From Siphonodentalium dalli (taxonomy: Eukaryota > Mollusca > Scaphopoda > Gadilida > Siphonodentaliidae): a DNA stretch of 64,000 nt. Where the stretch lies: positions 133,999,282 through 134,063,281 of the forward strand of contig CP136062.1 in the NCBI GenBank assembly GCA_032622095.1, read 5' to 3'. Below are positions 23,999-35,804 of the stretch, in pieces. Made by a program: the position numbers and the translations under genes. A model generated the notes under the pieces. It searched no databases. It saw only the letters and a list, made by a program, of their open reading frames with translations, and had not been told where the DNA came from. Every line of letters starts with the position of its first letter. Position 1 is the stretch's first letter.

Positions 23999-24358
23999 AA
24001 GAAAACTATAATCAGAAATGGTAACGCCCTAAAGATCATATTATTAGCCATAAATATAAATTATAATATAAAATATATTGGTTACATGAATGCACCGCCT
24101 CATAATTCCGTTAAAACAACTAATCCTTCAAATTATTACAAAAAATATACGGCTTATTACTGCAGGTTTCTCATTCACCGTGACCACACCAGAAAGCTTC
24201 TAAATGCGGATCAAAAATCTGAGGCATTGTGTTCCCGCCATAAAATCTTCAAGAGTGCATGGCCCAGCCATTCTTCATACCTAAACATCGAAAGCAATTA
24301 ACGCGGTCATCATTACATACTGCAACTATAAGACATCCAGCGAATATACACCCCACGA
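23999..24358. repeat. Dispersed ~355-bp repeat, copy 3
   Basis: Same family and orientation as 14301-14660 and 15031-15395, here about 8-9 kb away and without LINE coding sequence beside it. Confidence 0.85.
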
Positions 24359-24947
24359 AAATATGGTGTGGTTTTCTACCGAAAGTTTTCGCTCGTTTTA
24401 CTTCTAACTTCTCCTTATGATGGTTCTCCTGTGAATTTACGGATTAAATTATAAAAAGTTACTCTTGTTTTAATTAAGGTTATGAGTTATAAAGACAAAT
24501 TTATGCGCGTTATAGAGTTTGTGTTCTAACTTTTCGGTTATAACAACATAACCTCAAACGAAACAAGAGTTATGTCACAAGATATACTACACTTATATCT
24601 CAACTGGAGTGGCCAATACATGTTCCCAAAATTAAGATGTTAAAGAAGTAAGTTCCATCCTCATTCATTGAACTGTATCGAGCTAAAATCAAAAACTCTT
24701 TAGGGTAAAAGCGCCACGATAGTAACCCGCCAAGGATGTTACAACAATGACTGGAAGGCATTGCGCACTTGTTGTATACCATATTGCGGTATACAGCTGG
24801 GGAATGTATGCTTTTAATATTTAGCGTCATCGTCTACTTTATTTGGGGGGGGGGGTAACCGCGCTTCAGTTGGTTACAAAGGCACCATGCATCTGTGTAT
24901 GGTCAATAAGGGGGTGTCCATCCGCAGTTACCCAGGTATTCTGACAT
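24359..24947. other. Unremarkable intergenic sequence
   Basis: No coding or structured feature seen; a G run lies at 24845-24854. Confidence 0.5.
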
Positions 24948-24961
24948 TCGAACATGCTCAG

Positions 24962-25274
24962 ATTGATTGATTGATTGATTGGGGTTTATTGTCGCTTTAG
25001 CCACTAATGCCATATCACGACATTGCCAGTTTTAGTGGTGGAGGAAATCCGAACACTTGCGACTAATCTAACAGTGATTTCAATGGCTGATAAACTCGTC
25101 AATCATGTGCGGCAAACCACCGGCCATCGGCGAGTAACTGGCAACTCCACCAGATAACGATTTCGAGTTACAAAGTCCACGATGGAAACATGTGGATTTG
25201 AACCCTTATCGCCAGCGCTGGAGGGCGAAACGACTTGGAGTGGTACCCCTAACCGATTGAGCCACCGAGGCCCC
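24962..25274 (-). mobile_element. tRNA-derived SINE, full length with target duplication
   Basis: On the minus strand the element starts at 25274 with a tRNA-like head: an A-box-like 'tggctcaatcggttagg' and a B-box 'ggttcaaatcc', the two internal RNA polymerase III promoter elements. A central domain contains 'cggatttcctccaccacta', and the 3' end is 'caataaaccccaatcaatca' with an (AATC)n tail at 24962-24983. A perfect 14-bp target-site duplication, TCGAACATGCTCAG, flanks it at 24948-24961 and 25275-25288. The head-centre-tail layout and AATC tail resemble the Meta/V-type SINEs known from bivalves and other molluscs, but family assignment is from memory. It encodes no protein and would need a partner LINE. 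The intact duplication implies recent insertion. Confidence 0.93.
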
Positions 25275-25288
25275 TCGAACATGCTCAG

Positions 25289-25950
25289 TGATGTTCCCAT
25301 TGTGCATGAACACGGAGCACGTCCTATACATTCAAATGATGCTTGTTCGGGAATGAAATGGCAGCGGATCCATCCACAATATCCTTGATCATGAGATAGG
25401 GTGTATCATATTATAGAGGTAGTCTATTCCAAAATTCACATGGAATTCAATATTCGAAAATATCAAGTGGAACTTGCTCTTGATGTATTTAGCTGCCCGT
25501 AGAAATGTTTTTTTCACTAAAGTCTGCTAAAGTCGCAATTATTAGCAGGCCTGCTTGTGCTCACCTCTGATTGGTTGTTCTGGACAATGTTGTCAACACC
25601 CTGTCGCCGTCCCCAAATCTGTTCCAACGTAGTTTGGCCATCATCGGGAAGACCTGGAAATATCAGTCAAGTGAGGAATAATCTTCCATATATGGTTATT
25701 CTCTGCTAATCCGATTGAATTATTTACACCGGACAGGCTTTATTTGAAGGATTATATACATGTCATATACACCTAGAGAGTATAACTGTTCGTGTCGCGG
25801 TAAAAATATGTCCATTTCTAATTAGATATTAGCTTTAGAACGGCAGGCAGATCACGATCGGCAGATATTTAACCAATTCCTCCACGATTACAAATAGCTT
25901 TTGATCGGAATCATAATCTAGAGTTTTTATGTTGATTTATAGAGTATACT
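25289..25950. other. No gene seen
   Basis: Mostly unique sequence. 25850-25925 resembles the repeat at 57684-57880 ('gatcacgatcggcagatatt'). Confidence 0.5.
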
Positions 25951-26927
25951 GTTAGGATAGGATAGGATAGGATAGGATATTTTATTTCAATATACACATA
26001 TTAATGCATAATATATTTTACAAATATTGTATTGTATATTCGAGGGGGTGGCATTGTCAGGCTAGACTGTCATACCGCCACCCCCTTAAAGATGAATAGA
26101 TGTTACGATAGGCGGTCAAAATTTCTTGTACAATGCACGGCTATATAATTATGTATCACATAATGGTTGCATTACGTATAGATAAATCGCTTATGGGTTA
26201 CTCGATGGTTTGTCTCTTTCTTGTCAGTGGGATGTTCCTTGAAAATCGAGTAGGAATGTGCTGAGTGAGGTTGTGGATTGCGATATAGGGGAGGTCACTC
26301 TATTGACCGAGCTACCACACAGTCCGGACATCTTTGATTGTTGTATTTAATTGTTTTTTAATGCAATCGGCATGTAAACGCCGTTTGAATGTGTGTCTGG
26401 TTTGGTATGATGTAAATTAGTTATCTAAGTTGTTCCATATAGTTGGATAAGAATGAAATGGTAATTGTTGGTACCAAGATGTTCTTGGTGTTTTTTAAAA
26501 TAGTGGGTGCTTTTGCCGGGTGTCTGGTCCGGTTTTGCGTTTGGTAAACATGTCGGTGAATGATTCTATTAAGCGCATATAATACCAATCATGCATGAAA
26601 ACAGCCGCTTGGACTTTGTGGATGTCGTAGATTTTGAGTATATTTTCTTTTTTTAAAAGAGCTTCTGTGTGGCTTCTATATTTCTTATTACATAAAACTC
26701 GTATCGCGCGTTTTTGAAGCATGAAAATTTTTTTGACCGCAGGGACGTGTCCCCATATTTGAACACGGTAGACAAGATGGCTTTGTATTAGAGCATAATA
26801 TAATGTTTTAAGTGCGCTACCAGGAAAGAAGTGTTTAACTTTATTGATGTGGTATATGGCATTCACCATTTTAGAACAAACATAGGACACATGTTTTTTT
26901 GAAAGTCAGTGTTATGCACTAAAGTAG
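25951..26927 (-). mobile_element. 5'-truncated non-LTR retrotransposon (LINE), 3' end
   Basis: Reading the minus strand: a reverse-transcriptase C-terminal frame (about 26890-26495), then a ~540-bp 3' untranslated region, then a (TATCC)n tail at 25951-25975. Near the end a hairpin, GGGGGTGGC facing GCCACCCCC (about 26043-26087), is the kind of structure a LINE reverse transcriptase can recognise, and 'gaaataaaat' precedes the tail. The 5' end is lost at about 26927. Confidence 0.85.
26495..26890 (-). pseudogene. LINE reverse-transcriptase C-terminal fragment
   Basis: The frame reads KMVNAIYHINKVKHFFP, then LKTLYYALIQSHLVYRVQIWG, then KIFMLQKRAIRVLCNKKYRSHTEALLKKENILKIYDI. That order (RVKHFLP, LYYALI.SHL.Y...WG, LQK.AIR.I......TEPLF...ILK..DI) is typical of the thumb and C-terminal region of Jockey/CR1-like non-LTR retrotransposons common in molluscs. 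It opens at a GTG, not an ATG, because it is the remaining part of a longer polyprotein. About 130 residues remain to a normal stop at 26495, followed by the element's own 3' UTR and tail. The catalytic YADD region is absent, so this copy is dead on arrival by 5' truncation. Confidence 0.88.
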
Positions 26928-27097
26928 TATAGACAAATGTACATAATAACACAACATTCTCAGAAATGATTGGTTATGGGTCCTAGTGCCAATACCCTAT
27001 TTAGGACCACTAATCTGGGATGAATTAACACAGTCCATAGACCGGTGGTCAAGAAAATAGTTTAGACGATACAAAAATGTGATTCATATGTTTATAT
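26928..27097. other. No gene seen
   Basis: Short unique spacer. Confidence 0.4.
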
Positions 27098-27172
27098 ACA
27101 GCCGTAATATGATGAGGATTATACAGTCGTAATATGATGAGGATTATACAGTCGTAATATGATGAGGATGCA
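27098..27172. repeat. 25-bp minisatellite, 3 copies
   Basis: 'acagtcgtaatatgatgagg' plus five bases, spaced at exactly 25 bp ('gatgagga' at 27111, 27136 and 27161). Confidence 0.92.
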
Positions 27173-27869
27173 GGCCCCTATGACCTCTAACTCGAACGAG
27201 ATTACCACGTGCACAGTTCATATAAAAGACAGTAAGTTGTAGCCCTCAATAAAATGGTTTCACACATTACAGTGTTTTACACGTATAGCTTGGACGCTAA
27301 AATCGTCAATGTTAATCGTCTAAGCGCTATGTGACTCATAAATTAAATCAGCCATGACACTATGAACAAATTGGAAACTACGGTTCATGGCAATATGCAA
27401 TCCACACCAAATATTTACAACATCTGTCCTCTTGGGCGGGAGAAAAATATTTTAGAAATACTTATTTTAGGCTACAGGCGCCGAAGGCGACCCTATATAG
27501 CATCGACCACAAAGCGACCGAGGGTTGGTGTTGCCTAATACTGTTTTCGCTATAGTTTACCCAAAATTCTTTTGTTCGTGATCGAGATTCAATACTGATT
27601 TTTTGTTTAACCAGAAGGCCTGTGTAGACATATCTGCAATAATCAATTGAATTTTACACGTCGATTTACTCTATGAGTTTTCCGACAGACTGTCAGGAGA
27701 GTGAGACATAAGAAGCCAACAAAGCACCACTTAATTATAGTACATCACCTATATCACATTAATTTGGTGGTCGCTTCGGTGGCCGTGTGGTATTATGTCG
27801 GAATTTGGGTCATAAGAGCAGATATATCGAAAGCCGATAGATAATGTATAGACCTGTCGATTAGACCGT

Positions 27870-28265
27870 GCGCAGCTTTAAGCTGCATTTCTTGTTTTTT
27901 TTAGTTTTATCTGACCCTTTTATTTCGGGCTGAGAAACTCACATATAAAAAAAATGGTTCCGATCAGATTAAAAACATGTAAACTTGAGTTATCGCAGCA
28001 TGCGTGAATTCTAAGTCGAAAAAGGCACCAGAGAAAGTCCGTAAAAAAAAATTCGGATTAACCCCATATTCGAACTCGATCTGCATTTTGTCCTGAGAAA
28101 ATAATACACAAAATTCGGTTCCGATCGGATAGAAAATGTTTGAGTTATCGCACTATGCGTAAAGTGTCTACGGACGGACGGGCGGACGAACGAACGACGT
28201 GCGATTGGTCAATTAGGATATCGACCTTATGTGTACCATACTGTGGTATGGGGACACATAAAATC
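27870..28265 (+). repeat. Dispersed repeat family A, copy 1
   Basis: Two diverged ~140-bp modules ('gggctgagaaactcacatat', 'ttcgaactcgatctgcattt', 'gttccgatcggatagaaaat', 'gagttatcgca') followed by a GGAC-type microsatellite (28170-28195) and a terminal palindrome at about 28231-28261. Other copies are at 39300, 58920, 59340, 60420 and 60996. I have not identified the class. The microsatellite plus terminal hairpin suggests a non-autonomous DNA element. Confidence 0.85.
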
Positions 28266-30762
28266 TACGCATACCTTTATATTATACCCGCGATTTGGTT
28301 GGCTCGAATATCGGCCATATAATTATAATATCTGCCTATACAAAGATTTTTAGTGTACGGATTCACTTCACAATTAATATATTTCATGCAGTTCAGGCTG
28401 TAAAATCATCTATATGTTGGAAATGTCGTTGAATTGCAAATCATAATGTAGGCTTTTTAGAGAACAATATTTTCAAGTATGTCCCGAGTCGACCAAGGGA
28501 CATCTCAATGTGCCATTTCGATCGTAAAATGGCCATTTTGATCAGAACTGAGATTGTATGCACCCACATGTCTTGAGAAAAACGACCGCTTCTAATATAA
28601 TTGTCTTATACATGTATTGCATACAGCAATAAAGCACGATTGTTAAAAGCATGTGGCGGGTTTCAGCTTCAAATTAAATATATACCAATTCTAGCTTGTG
28701 TCGTTGTCGGGTGATGAATACTTGAACTATACCTTTCAATGAAGTGTAGACATGTCGCGGAAAGAAAACGGAAATCACAGAAACTACCGGAGCGACGTGG
28801 GGCGACCACAATTTCACCACAAAACACGTTTTATTTTCAGTTCCATATCGCCCATTTTGTAAAAGAAATCTTGAGTATAGGCCTATAGATGTTTCGTTAT
28901 CCTGGGACCAAATTTACACAATTTGGGGCGAGCCATTTTCCATGAAAATAACGACCTTAGCTCGGAATTACGGTATATCCGTTTAACGCTTTCTATACTA
29001 TACATGGATTCTTCCAGACAGTTAAAATGTGTACATAGGAATGGTCTATTATTCATTTGGAGGGATGTTAAGGCGATACAATCAGACGACAGATAAATAA
29101 AAGTGCAGAATGTGAATTTGAAGGAGCCTATTTATTGAGGGAAATGTTTAAATAATTTTACTATAGTATACATCAATTATGCTTTATTATAGAAAAGGCT
29201 AAACGCATATACATGCATATCGTTCTTCTAATTAAAACACTTTGTATGTGACACCCACGACATCCAACGTTTGTTGAACTTATTGTCTGAACATTTCCTA
29301 GGGGAACTATATATATACTCGACAAAAAAATATTATTTAGTAAAGAAAACGTTAATGAAACTCTTTATTTCGTGAAACTTTGTCTTTTACATGCATATTT
29401 TGGAGTAAATTTATACAAATAATTTTATGTATAACAACCGTTCCGTTGGATGTGCGTTTCGGAATAGCAGCATATATATTCGATGTTTTAAAATCAGCAT
29501 AATTTCACACCTCTTTAAAAGAAATAGCTATTTGCAAACGTTGTTGTTTTTCATATACACAATGTACAAATATGTATACATTCAAAATATATATTACGAT
29601 ATTTCATAATGTACTTACCCTGGGTTACTGTTCTGTTCTGTTCTATATTCTCACTGCAAATTCCATCAGAATTTGAGATAACCGAATTCACACAGAGAAA
29701 TTGTTCTTCTCCGTGTCATTTTCACCACCGCCTATCCGGAATATAGACTCATGTTCTTCGATGTGAAATCTAGTTATTTTTGTCTGGCCTTTATCACAAT
29801 CCGGGAATATTCAGAAATGTATATCATATATCCACCTTGATCACTCTACTAAGTTTTGCTTGCGTTGTCTATAACCGTACTTTCCACAAAAAAAATCCTT
29901 CTTCCGCGGTTGTGCGTATCTGTCTAATATTGTATTTGGTTGTCATTGAGTGATGTGTATGCTCATAAGCAATGTCCCCAAATGTCATCTGGAAACTTCT
30001 CGCTGATAGGTCCTGATCCAGACGCGACCGACTCCCTCACGGGATAGAACTCTAACGCTTTATAAAACATTCATCATCGTAATCCAATTTCTGATTATTT
30101 TAGTTCAGGACCTCAATGGCTTTTAACAAGTATAGGAAGTCTCTTGTGTCTGGAAGATTGATTCGGTCATTATTTTAGGCAGTCGACTGAGTTCACTAAC
30201 GCGAAACCTGTTCCACCGAGTGCACTTTTTGTCGGTCTCCAGATGAACTGATAATCTAAGGGTGGATACACACATGCATGTAATCTCTGTAAATATCGTG
30301 TATTTGGCGTTTTACATGGATCATACAGACCATGTAATATGTGTCTGCTGATAACCCAATCATTGCGGCACTGTTTGACCACAGTGAGTAACGCTCTGAA
30401 CGTGTAGAGTGTCGTTGACTGGACGAAGTCGTCAGGCCGCTTAAAATAATTGTTCGCGCGATAACCCAAATGTTGGACGTTCTGTTTAAATCATTGTCAG
30501 TCTTCTATTGGTTGTATACCAGTGATGGTCCCAGGATTTCCAGAATGCAGGGGCTATATTATACCGGAAGCTACCGGACTGACCATTACATATTTCATCG
30601 ACCGGAGGGGGGGGGGGGGGCATGCAACAACATGAGGCCTACCCAACTGAAGCCACGAAGCCACTCCTGATTTGTAAATATTGTAGTTGACAGTCATATC
30701 TGCCGTGCCTGTTTGCTACGAGTGATTAATCTCATATGCAGCAATTGATGCTATTCCTATAA
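28266..30762. other. AT-rich intergenic stretch, no gene seen
   Basis: About 2.5 kb with no convincing frame, RNA or repeat, apart from 'gttctgttctgttct' near 29628 and a poly(G) run at 30606-30619. Confidence 0.5.
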
Positions 30763-30782
30763 TCTATATCTATATTTGCGAA

Positions 30783-30783
<1 letters not shown>

Positions 30784-30813
<30 letters not shown>

Positions 30814-30814
30814 G
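30784..30814. repeat. (TGTC)n microsatellite
   Basis: About seven tandem tetranucleotides just inside the left end of the Helitron-like element. Confidence 0.9.
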
Positions 30815-30829
30815 TTCTATAGAAATTCA

Positions 30830-32560
30830 CAGGGGACCATCTAGATGATGCCAAAGGGGTCTACTAGGAGTAGCTTTTTACGAGAAAGATAGTGGTCGGG
30901 GTTAGAATTTTCTAAAGTGACGCCGTTGTTGTCAGGGGCAGAAAAGGGGGAGGGCAGAATTTTGTTTTGTTGCCGATTGCCACCAAACTTATATATAATC
31001 ATCCCCATAATATGAGGAATCTAATGGCGTGGTTTAAATATGGCAAAAGTCGCGCCGTTCGCGTCAGGGGTGACCGGAAGGGGGGGGCAGATTTTTTTTT
31101 CTGTCGCCGATTGCCACGAAACTTACATATAATCATCCCCATGATATGAAGAATCCAACGGTGTGGTTTAAATATGTCACAAGTGGCGTCGTTTGAGTCA
31201 GGGATGAACGGAAGGGGAGAGGGGCACCAAAATTGATAAAACTAATTTTAGCGCCGATTTCCACCAAATTGATATATATTCTTCTTCATGATACAAGGAA
31301 TCTAATTGTGCGATTTAACAACGCCAAATTGTTGTTTTTGGATGAGAGATTGGGAGGGGGTGGGCACTAAATTTGATAATAAGTCGCCGATTGCCACCAC
31401 ACTTATACAAAATCATCCCCATGGTATGAGGAGTCTAATGGTGTGGCTTTTATCTGTCAAATGTGGCCTCATTCGAGTCAGGGTTGCATTGAAATGGACA
31501 GGGGTACCAAAATTGATGCACAATATTTTTAGCGCCAATTTCCACCAAATTGATACACGTTCTTATCCATGATACGAGGAATATAATCGTGATTTAAAGA
31601 CGCCATAGTGGTGCTGTTTGGATGAGAGATGGAGAGGGGAGGGATTGGCACCAAATTTGATAAAAAAAATTGTTTAGTCGCCGATTATCACCAAACTTAT
31701 AAACAATCATCTCCATGATATCAGGATTGTAATCGTGTGGTTTAAGGATGTCACAAGTGGGGCCATTCGAGTCAGTGGTGTATATAGATGAGAGGGACAC
31801 AAAAAATTACATCTGTAGTGTTTAGTGCCGATTTCCACCATATTGATACATATTCTTCTCCGTGATACGAGGAATCTTATCGTGTGGTTTAGATACACCA
31901 AATTGGTGCCCTATGGGTGAGAGATATGGGGACCTTAAATTTGATACGAATTTGTATACTCGCCAATTTTCACCAATTTCATATATATGCATCTCTAATC
32001 TCTAATGAGTCTTAGTGTGTGCAGCTTGAGTCTGAAATAGGGACGGGAGGGTCACCAAAACTGATACAAATATTTTTAGTACCAATTACCATCAAATTCA
32101 GACACGTTCTTCTCAAATGATGCAAGAAATAAAATCGTGCTGTCTGTCTGTCTTTTTGTCTGTCTGTGTGCGTTCTATATATAACTTCACGCGGTACAAT
32201 CGAGATGGCACCAAGGCGTTCTAAGAGGGGTAACTTTTTACAAGGAAGATAATGGTGCGGGTTAAAAAGTTTCTAAAATGACGCTGTTGGTGGGAGGGGA
32301 AATTAAAAAAATATGGTGAAATAGTTTTGTCGCTGATTTCCACCAAACAAATACATAATCACCTTCGCAATATGGCGTTGTTCGAGTCAGCGTTGCATCA
32401 ACAATTGATTTAATAAACCAAATTCCACCAAATTCATACACGTTTTTCTCTAATAATATACCATGAAATAAATCACATTTGGTGTCGTTTGCGTCACGGA
32501 TGGCGAGCGGATATGCACTATCATTGATAAGATTGCTATTCGCCGATATCCACATATAAG
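30830..32560. repeat. Diverged ~140-bp core repeats, about 11 copies
   Basis: 'gccgattgccaccaaactta' and its alternating variant 'gccgatttccaccaaattga' recur near 30973, 31103, 31251, 31386, 31533, 31680, 31829, 31963, 32078 and 32333. Two alternating forms make a ~280-bp dimer. Each copy includes 'atcatccccatgatatgagg', 'aatggtgtggttta' and 'ttcgagtcaggg'. A second (GTCT)n-headed unit begins at about 32139 and repeats the text that follows the first microsatellite. Confidence 0.88.
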
Positions 32561-33585
32561 TTATATACAGTCACCAGGCCATCTCCATATCATTTTAAGT
32601 AGTTGGGCATTCACATTTCACAATCCCGACATATGGTGACCCACATAAGTCACTTGAACAATTATATCTTCTTAACAGTCATATTTATATGGGAATGGCA
32701 ATCAAGGAATTCACACAATGAGCTAGCAAAAGAGATAACTAGAAGAAGCATTAAACGTATATTTATCATTCTATTGAAGAGATACATATATTCGTGCAAA
32801 CTGAGAGACCTCGAACCGTCAGAGGATTGCATATATATAATAACAAAATTTAGTCTGTTCCATTCAATGCAGTTTCCACAAAAAGTTACAATTTGTCAAG
32901 AGATATGGAAGGCCTGTTCAAAAGTAGTGGTCACAGTGTGCAGTCAAATATAGTTTCTTCTGATATATAGTAGCACAAGACTTTTCAGGATCCCACCAAT
33001 ACTGACATCTGACAAGGGTTTTAGAACAGACTCATCGACTGACATAAACAACTCAAAATCTCGCACTGTGCCTGGCACACGTAGCTGATATATGTGCGCA
33101 GCAACATTTCGTTTAAACTAAGAATATTTAGTCAATATATAGCACCATGAACAGAGGAGCACCTGGAAATTTCTTTGAAACATCTGTATCTTCATGGAGA
33201 TATGATAGCCAGGTGTCCTCGAGATCTTAGTCCAACCCACTAGATTGATTGATACATCTCAATATGTAAAACCCAATTATCATCTTTTATCGAACTAATG
33301 TGTTTATGATGTTCATGTATCATATTATAGCGTCTAATGTATACAACGTTGTAACTAAATAAATACTTCATTATTGGTGGAACGGATTAATCGCGATAAA
33401 CAGGATGACAATTGACAAGGTGAGCCACTACTTATATTCCATGACTGTAATAATCATGTTTTGTGATGCTATTTGAATATACAATTTATGAGAAAATGTA
33501 TAACACTTTAAGCAAGAGCATTCTCTATTCCCAACAAATATCCACAGCATACATTAACCTGGGCAACGCCGGGTAACCCTGCTAG

Positions 33586-34320
33586 TTATGAACATATTAT
33601 CACAGCTTTAAATTTGAAGGTATACAGGGTGGTGTTGCTGCATGTGTGGCTTCATTCGGGAAAAGGGTTGTCCAGCTACGAGTCCACAACTACGTCACCT
33701 TTCCTCTCTTGTGTTATATACACACAATTTACAACTATGGAATATTTAAGTAAAACATTATGTTGTACATTCTTGCCCAGATAATCCCAGCCGATACATT
33801 CAACTAAATCCCTTAGTTATTCGAAACTTTCGAGAACCAGCCCCCTCCCCAATCATGGATTATAGTCAAAAATGTGATAATTCAAGCCTGTACAGGCTAA
33901 AATGGTGACAGTTAGGAACTTGTTCATCCTTGGACTGTCAATTCTGGGTTAAAATGGGGGGGGGGGGTGACTCTTTTTTCTTTCAACGTTGTACCTGCAT
34001 TAATGTTTTTGGCGCTGTAATGGATATATGCAAAGAAATCCCAATTGAAAGTTATCACATGAGCTCGCCCTCAAATTATCCGAGCAATCTCAACAAACTG
34101 GTATTGTCTGTCTTAATGTTCCAATGCCTGTATTCAAGGCATGAGAGCACCATATCGGATTGTTAAAATTTGAACTGAGGCCATGCATAGTCGAGGAACA
34201 AATATCCTTATCCTGACTCGATTCGGCGTTGTCCGATTAGGCTAAATCACTTTATAACATGGAATTCACCATGTATGAGTTAGTTGATTGCCATGTGTAT
34301 TAATATAGCACTTCCAAAAT
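33586..34320. other. No gene seen
   Basis: Unique sequence with a poly(G) run at 33956-33967. Confidence 0.5.
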
Positions 34321-34645
34321 GTGGAGCCAGAAAGCCGTTCGTGTTCTGCTGGACGAGATCAAATTGGGAGTCAGTGTGTGGGGCATTAAACACTCATGTA
34401 TCACAATCGTCCTAAAATAGCTTCAAAAGTCTACACATTTATTTTTATTTTGGATGACCCTGTTTCCAAGAAATGACGAGAAACAAATCAAGTATAAAAT
34501 CGACAGACTCAAATCCACTTTTCGAAATGAACTAAAACTCGTGAAAAAACATGCAGTAACATGTATCAGACAGGATTTATTCATTTCGGCACCCATGAAA
34601 AAAGACATGTTTATGACTGGCCTGAAATCTCTTGATAACAGTTAG
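34321..34645 (+). pseudogene. Possible MADF-type DNA-binding domain remnant
   Basis: An open frame from about 34454 reads DEKQIKYKIDRLKSTFRNEL and continues KLVKK. This resembles the end of MADF (Myb/SANT-like in Adf-1) domains, where a K(I)..LR.TYRRELKK helix follows a short W-containing segment. Upstream, around 34321-34400, another frame gives AVRVLLDEIKLGVSVWGIKH, which could be the first helix and tryptophan. The two parts are separated by a stop and frame change, so this is either two exons (a candidate acceptor 'ccctgtttccaag' ends at 34470) or a degraded copy, as often found in Harbinger-type transposons. Tentative: the match rests on a short helix. Confidence 0.3.
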
Positions 34646-34740
34646 TTTGATTTTGGCTTATAACTACTCACCGGTCTCGCCTGTTGAAATGGAACGATCG
34701 CGCGCAGGCGATTAATGCTATCAATGATTGGTGTGACCAT

Positions 34741-34760
34741 GTAAAATACATGTATTTTAC
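34741..34760. repeat. Perfect 20-bp palindrome
   Basis: GTAAAATACATGTATTTTAC reads the same on both strands. Confidence 0.95.
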
Positions 34761-35098
34761 ATACAGACATTACATGCATGTGTGTATCCACCCTAAGGGA
34801 CTGTTAAAGTGTTAGAAGCTACTGATCTGCTCGCAGATCGGCGAGTTTTACAGATCCGCCCACCGATCGCAGTGTTTTCATTACGGAAGACAAACAGGCT
34901 CGTCATGCAAACTGGATTAGTTTGTGTGTATAGGTGATAGAGAGCAGCGGATTCATTGAGATCAATAAAAGCGCCCAGAGACCTCATAATTCACACTACA
35001 AATTGACTTTGTTCCACTAAAAAACGTGCTACAATTTCTTCAGCGCATTTTTGGAATATAAATTGGGAACTAATTTCCATTTCATTGTATAATGTAAA
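34761..35098. other. No gene seen
   Basis: Contains a few short GATCGGCG/CAGATC inverted motifs near 34825-34875, otherwise unremarkable. Confidence 0.4.
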
Positions 35099-35374
35099 AT
35101 TCATTTCCTTAAAAAAATTAAGGGGACACAGTGCGTTCACACACCGTACATATATGAATATATTTATATAGACACACACCCATAACTGAAATGACATATA
35201 CACCGCCAAGGTCAATAGCACATCGTAAGCTATAAGATTCATTTCCTTAAAAAAATTAAGGGGACACAGTGCGTTCACACACCGTACATATATGAATATA
35301 TTTATATAGACACACACCCATAACTGAAATGACATATACACCGCCAAGGTCAATAGCACATCGTAAGCTATAAG
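35099..35374. repeat. 138-bp tandem duplication, apparently perfect
   Basis: 35099-35236 and 35237-35374 read identically ('attcatttccttaaaaaaat' to 'cacatcgtaagctataag'). The 130-codon minus-strand frame over it is simply the same peptide twice and is not a gene. Confidence 0.95.
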
Positions 35375-35386
35375 TTGTGGCACCCA

Positions 35387-35388
<2 letters not shown>

Positions 35389-35429
<41 letters not shown>
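35389..35429. repeat. (AT)n microsatellite
   Basis: About 20 uninterrupted AT units right after the 138-bp duplication. Confidence 0.95.
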
Positions 35430-35431
<2 letters not shown>

Positions 35432-35523
35432 TTTTGTAAGAAATCTTCAAACAATTACACCCGCGTTTGAAGAGGAACCATCAGTGTAAGTAGTAAGATA
35501 TAGGTTGGTGGTCTCAATTGCAG

Positions 35524-35654
35524 ACACAGAGGGGTTGGGTGCACATATAGACTTCAAATTTTCCAACTGCACGAAACGACGCTCGCCGAAAGTCCTACTT
35601 TGGGAAATTGCACCTTCTCAATTCAGAGTTTTCCCCAATGACCAAGTAAAATTA
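35524..35654 (+). CDS. Candidate internal exon, unknown protein
   Basis: I do not recognise a family. The segment is open in one frame, lies behind an acceptor-like 'ggtctcaattgcag' (AG at 35522-35523) and is followed by a perfect donor core GTAAGT at 35655-35660. The peptide contains GAHIDFKFSNCTKRRSPKVL, then LWEIAPSQFRVF and NDQVKL: mixed hydrophilic and aromatic composition, more protein-like than its AT-rich surroundings. The frame continues open past the donor to 35804. No neighbouring exon was identified, so it may be a chance open frame or an isolated exon of a dispersed gene. Confidence 0.2.
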
Positions 35655-35804
35655 GTAAGTAAAATTTCGACTGTTGATATCCAAGTTATAGGATTTACAG
35701 ATTCAAAGTCGGAAGTTCTCACGTTTTTTAATCTTTGCATTCAGTTCAATTTTAGCAAATTCATTGTTGGTGTTTCTGCGCAACGAAAATATATATGTCA
35801 CTGA

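Larger units (their letters stand above)
30763..33585 (+). mobile_element. Helitron-like non-autonomous element, 2.8 kb
   Basis: It begins A|TCTATATCTATATTTGCGAA followed by a (TGTC)n microsatellite, close to the starts at 49113 and 49944. It ends 'cctgggcaacgccgggtaac'...CTGCTAG|T at 33585: a GC-rich hairpin, then CTAG, then T. That is the TC...hairpin-CTRR arrangement of Helitrons, which insert between A and T without target duplication. The interior carries many ~140-bp core repeats, as in the Helitron-related elements known from bivalves. No Rep/helicase coding is present. The pairing of these particular ends is inferred, and a second internal head at about 32139 suggests a composite. Confidence 0.55.

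Noticed and set aside
24962..24983. Possible CRISPR-like or telomeric repeat (GATT)n
   Set aside because: It is the AATC tail of the SINE, confirmed by the flanking target duplication.
25190..25274. A functional tRNA gene
   Set aside because: A and B boxes are present, but the acceptor stem and anticodon arm do not fold cleanly and a SINE body with target duplication follows.
30967..31572. Short frames in the core-repeat region as genes
   Set aside because: They are tied to the ~140-bp repeat and interrupted in neighbouring copies.
35099..35383. 130-codon minus-strand frame as a two-domain protein
   Set aside because: The peptide is one segment repeated because of the exact 138-bp DNA duplication.
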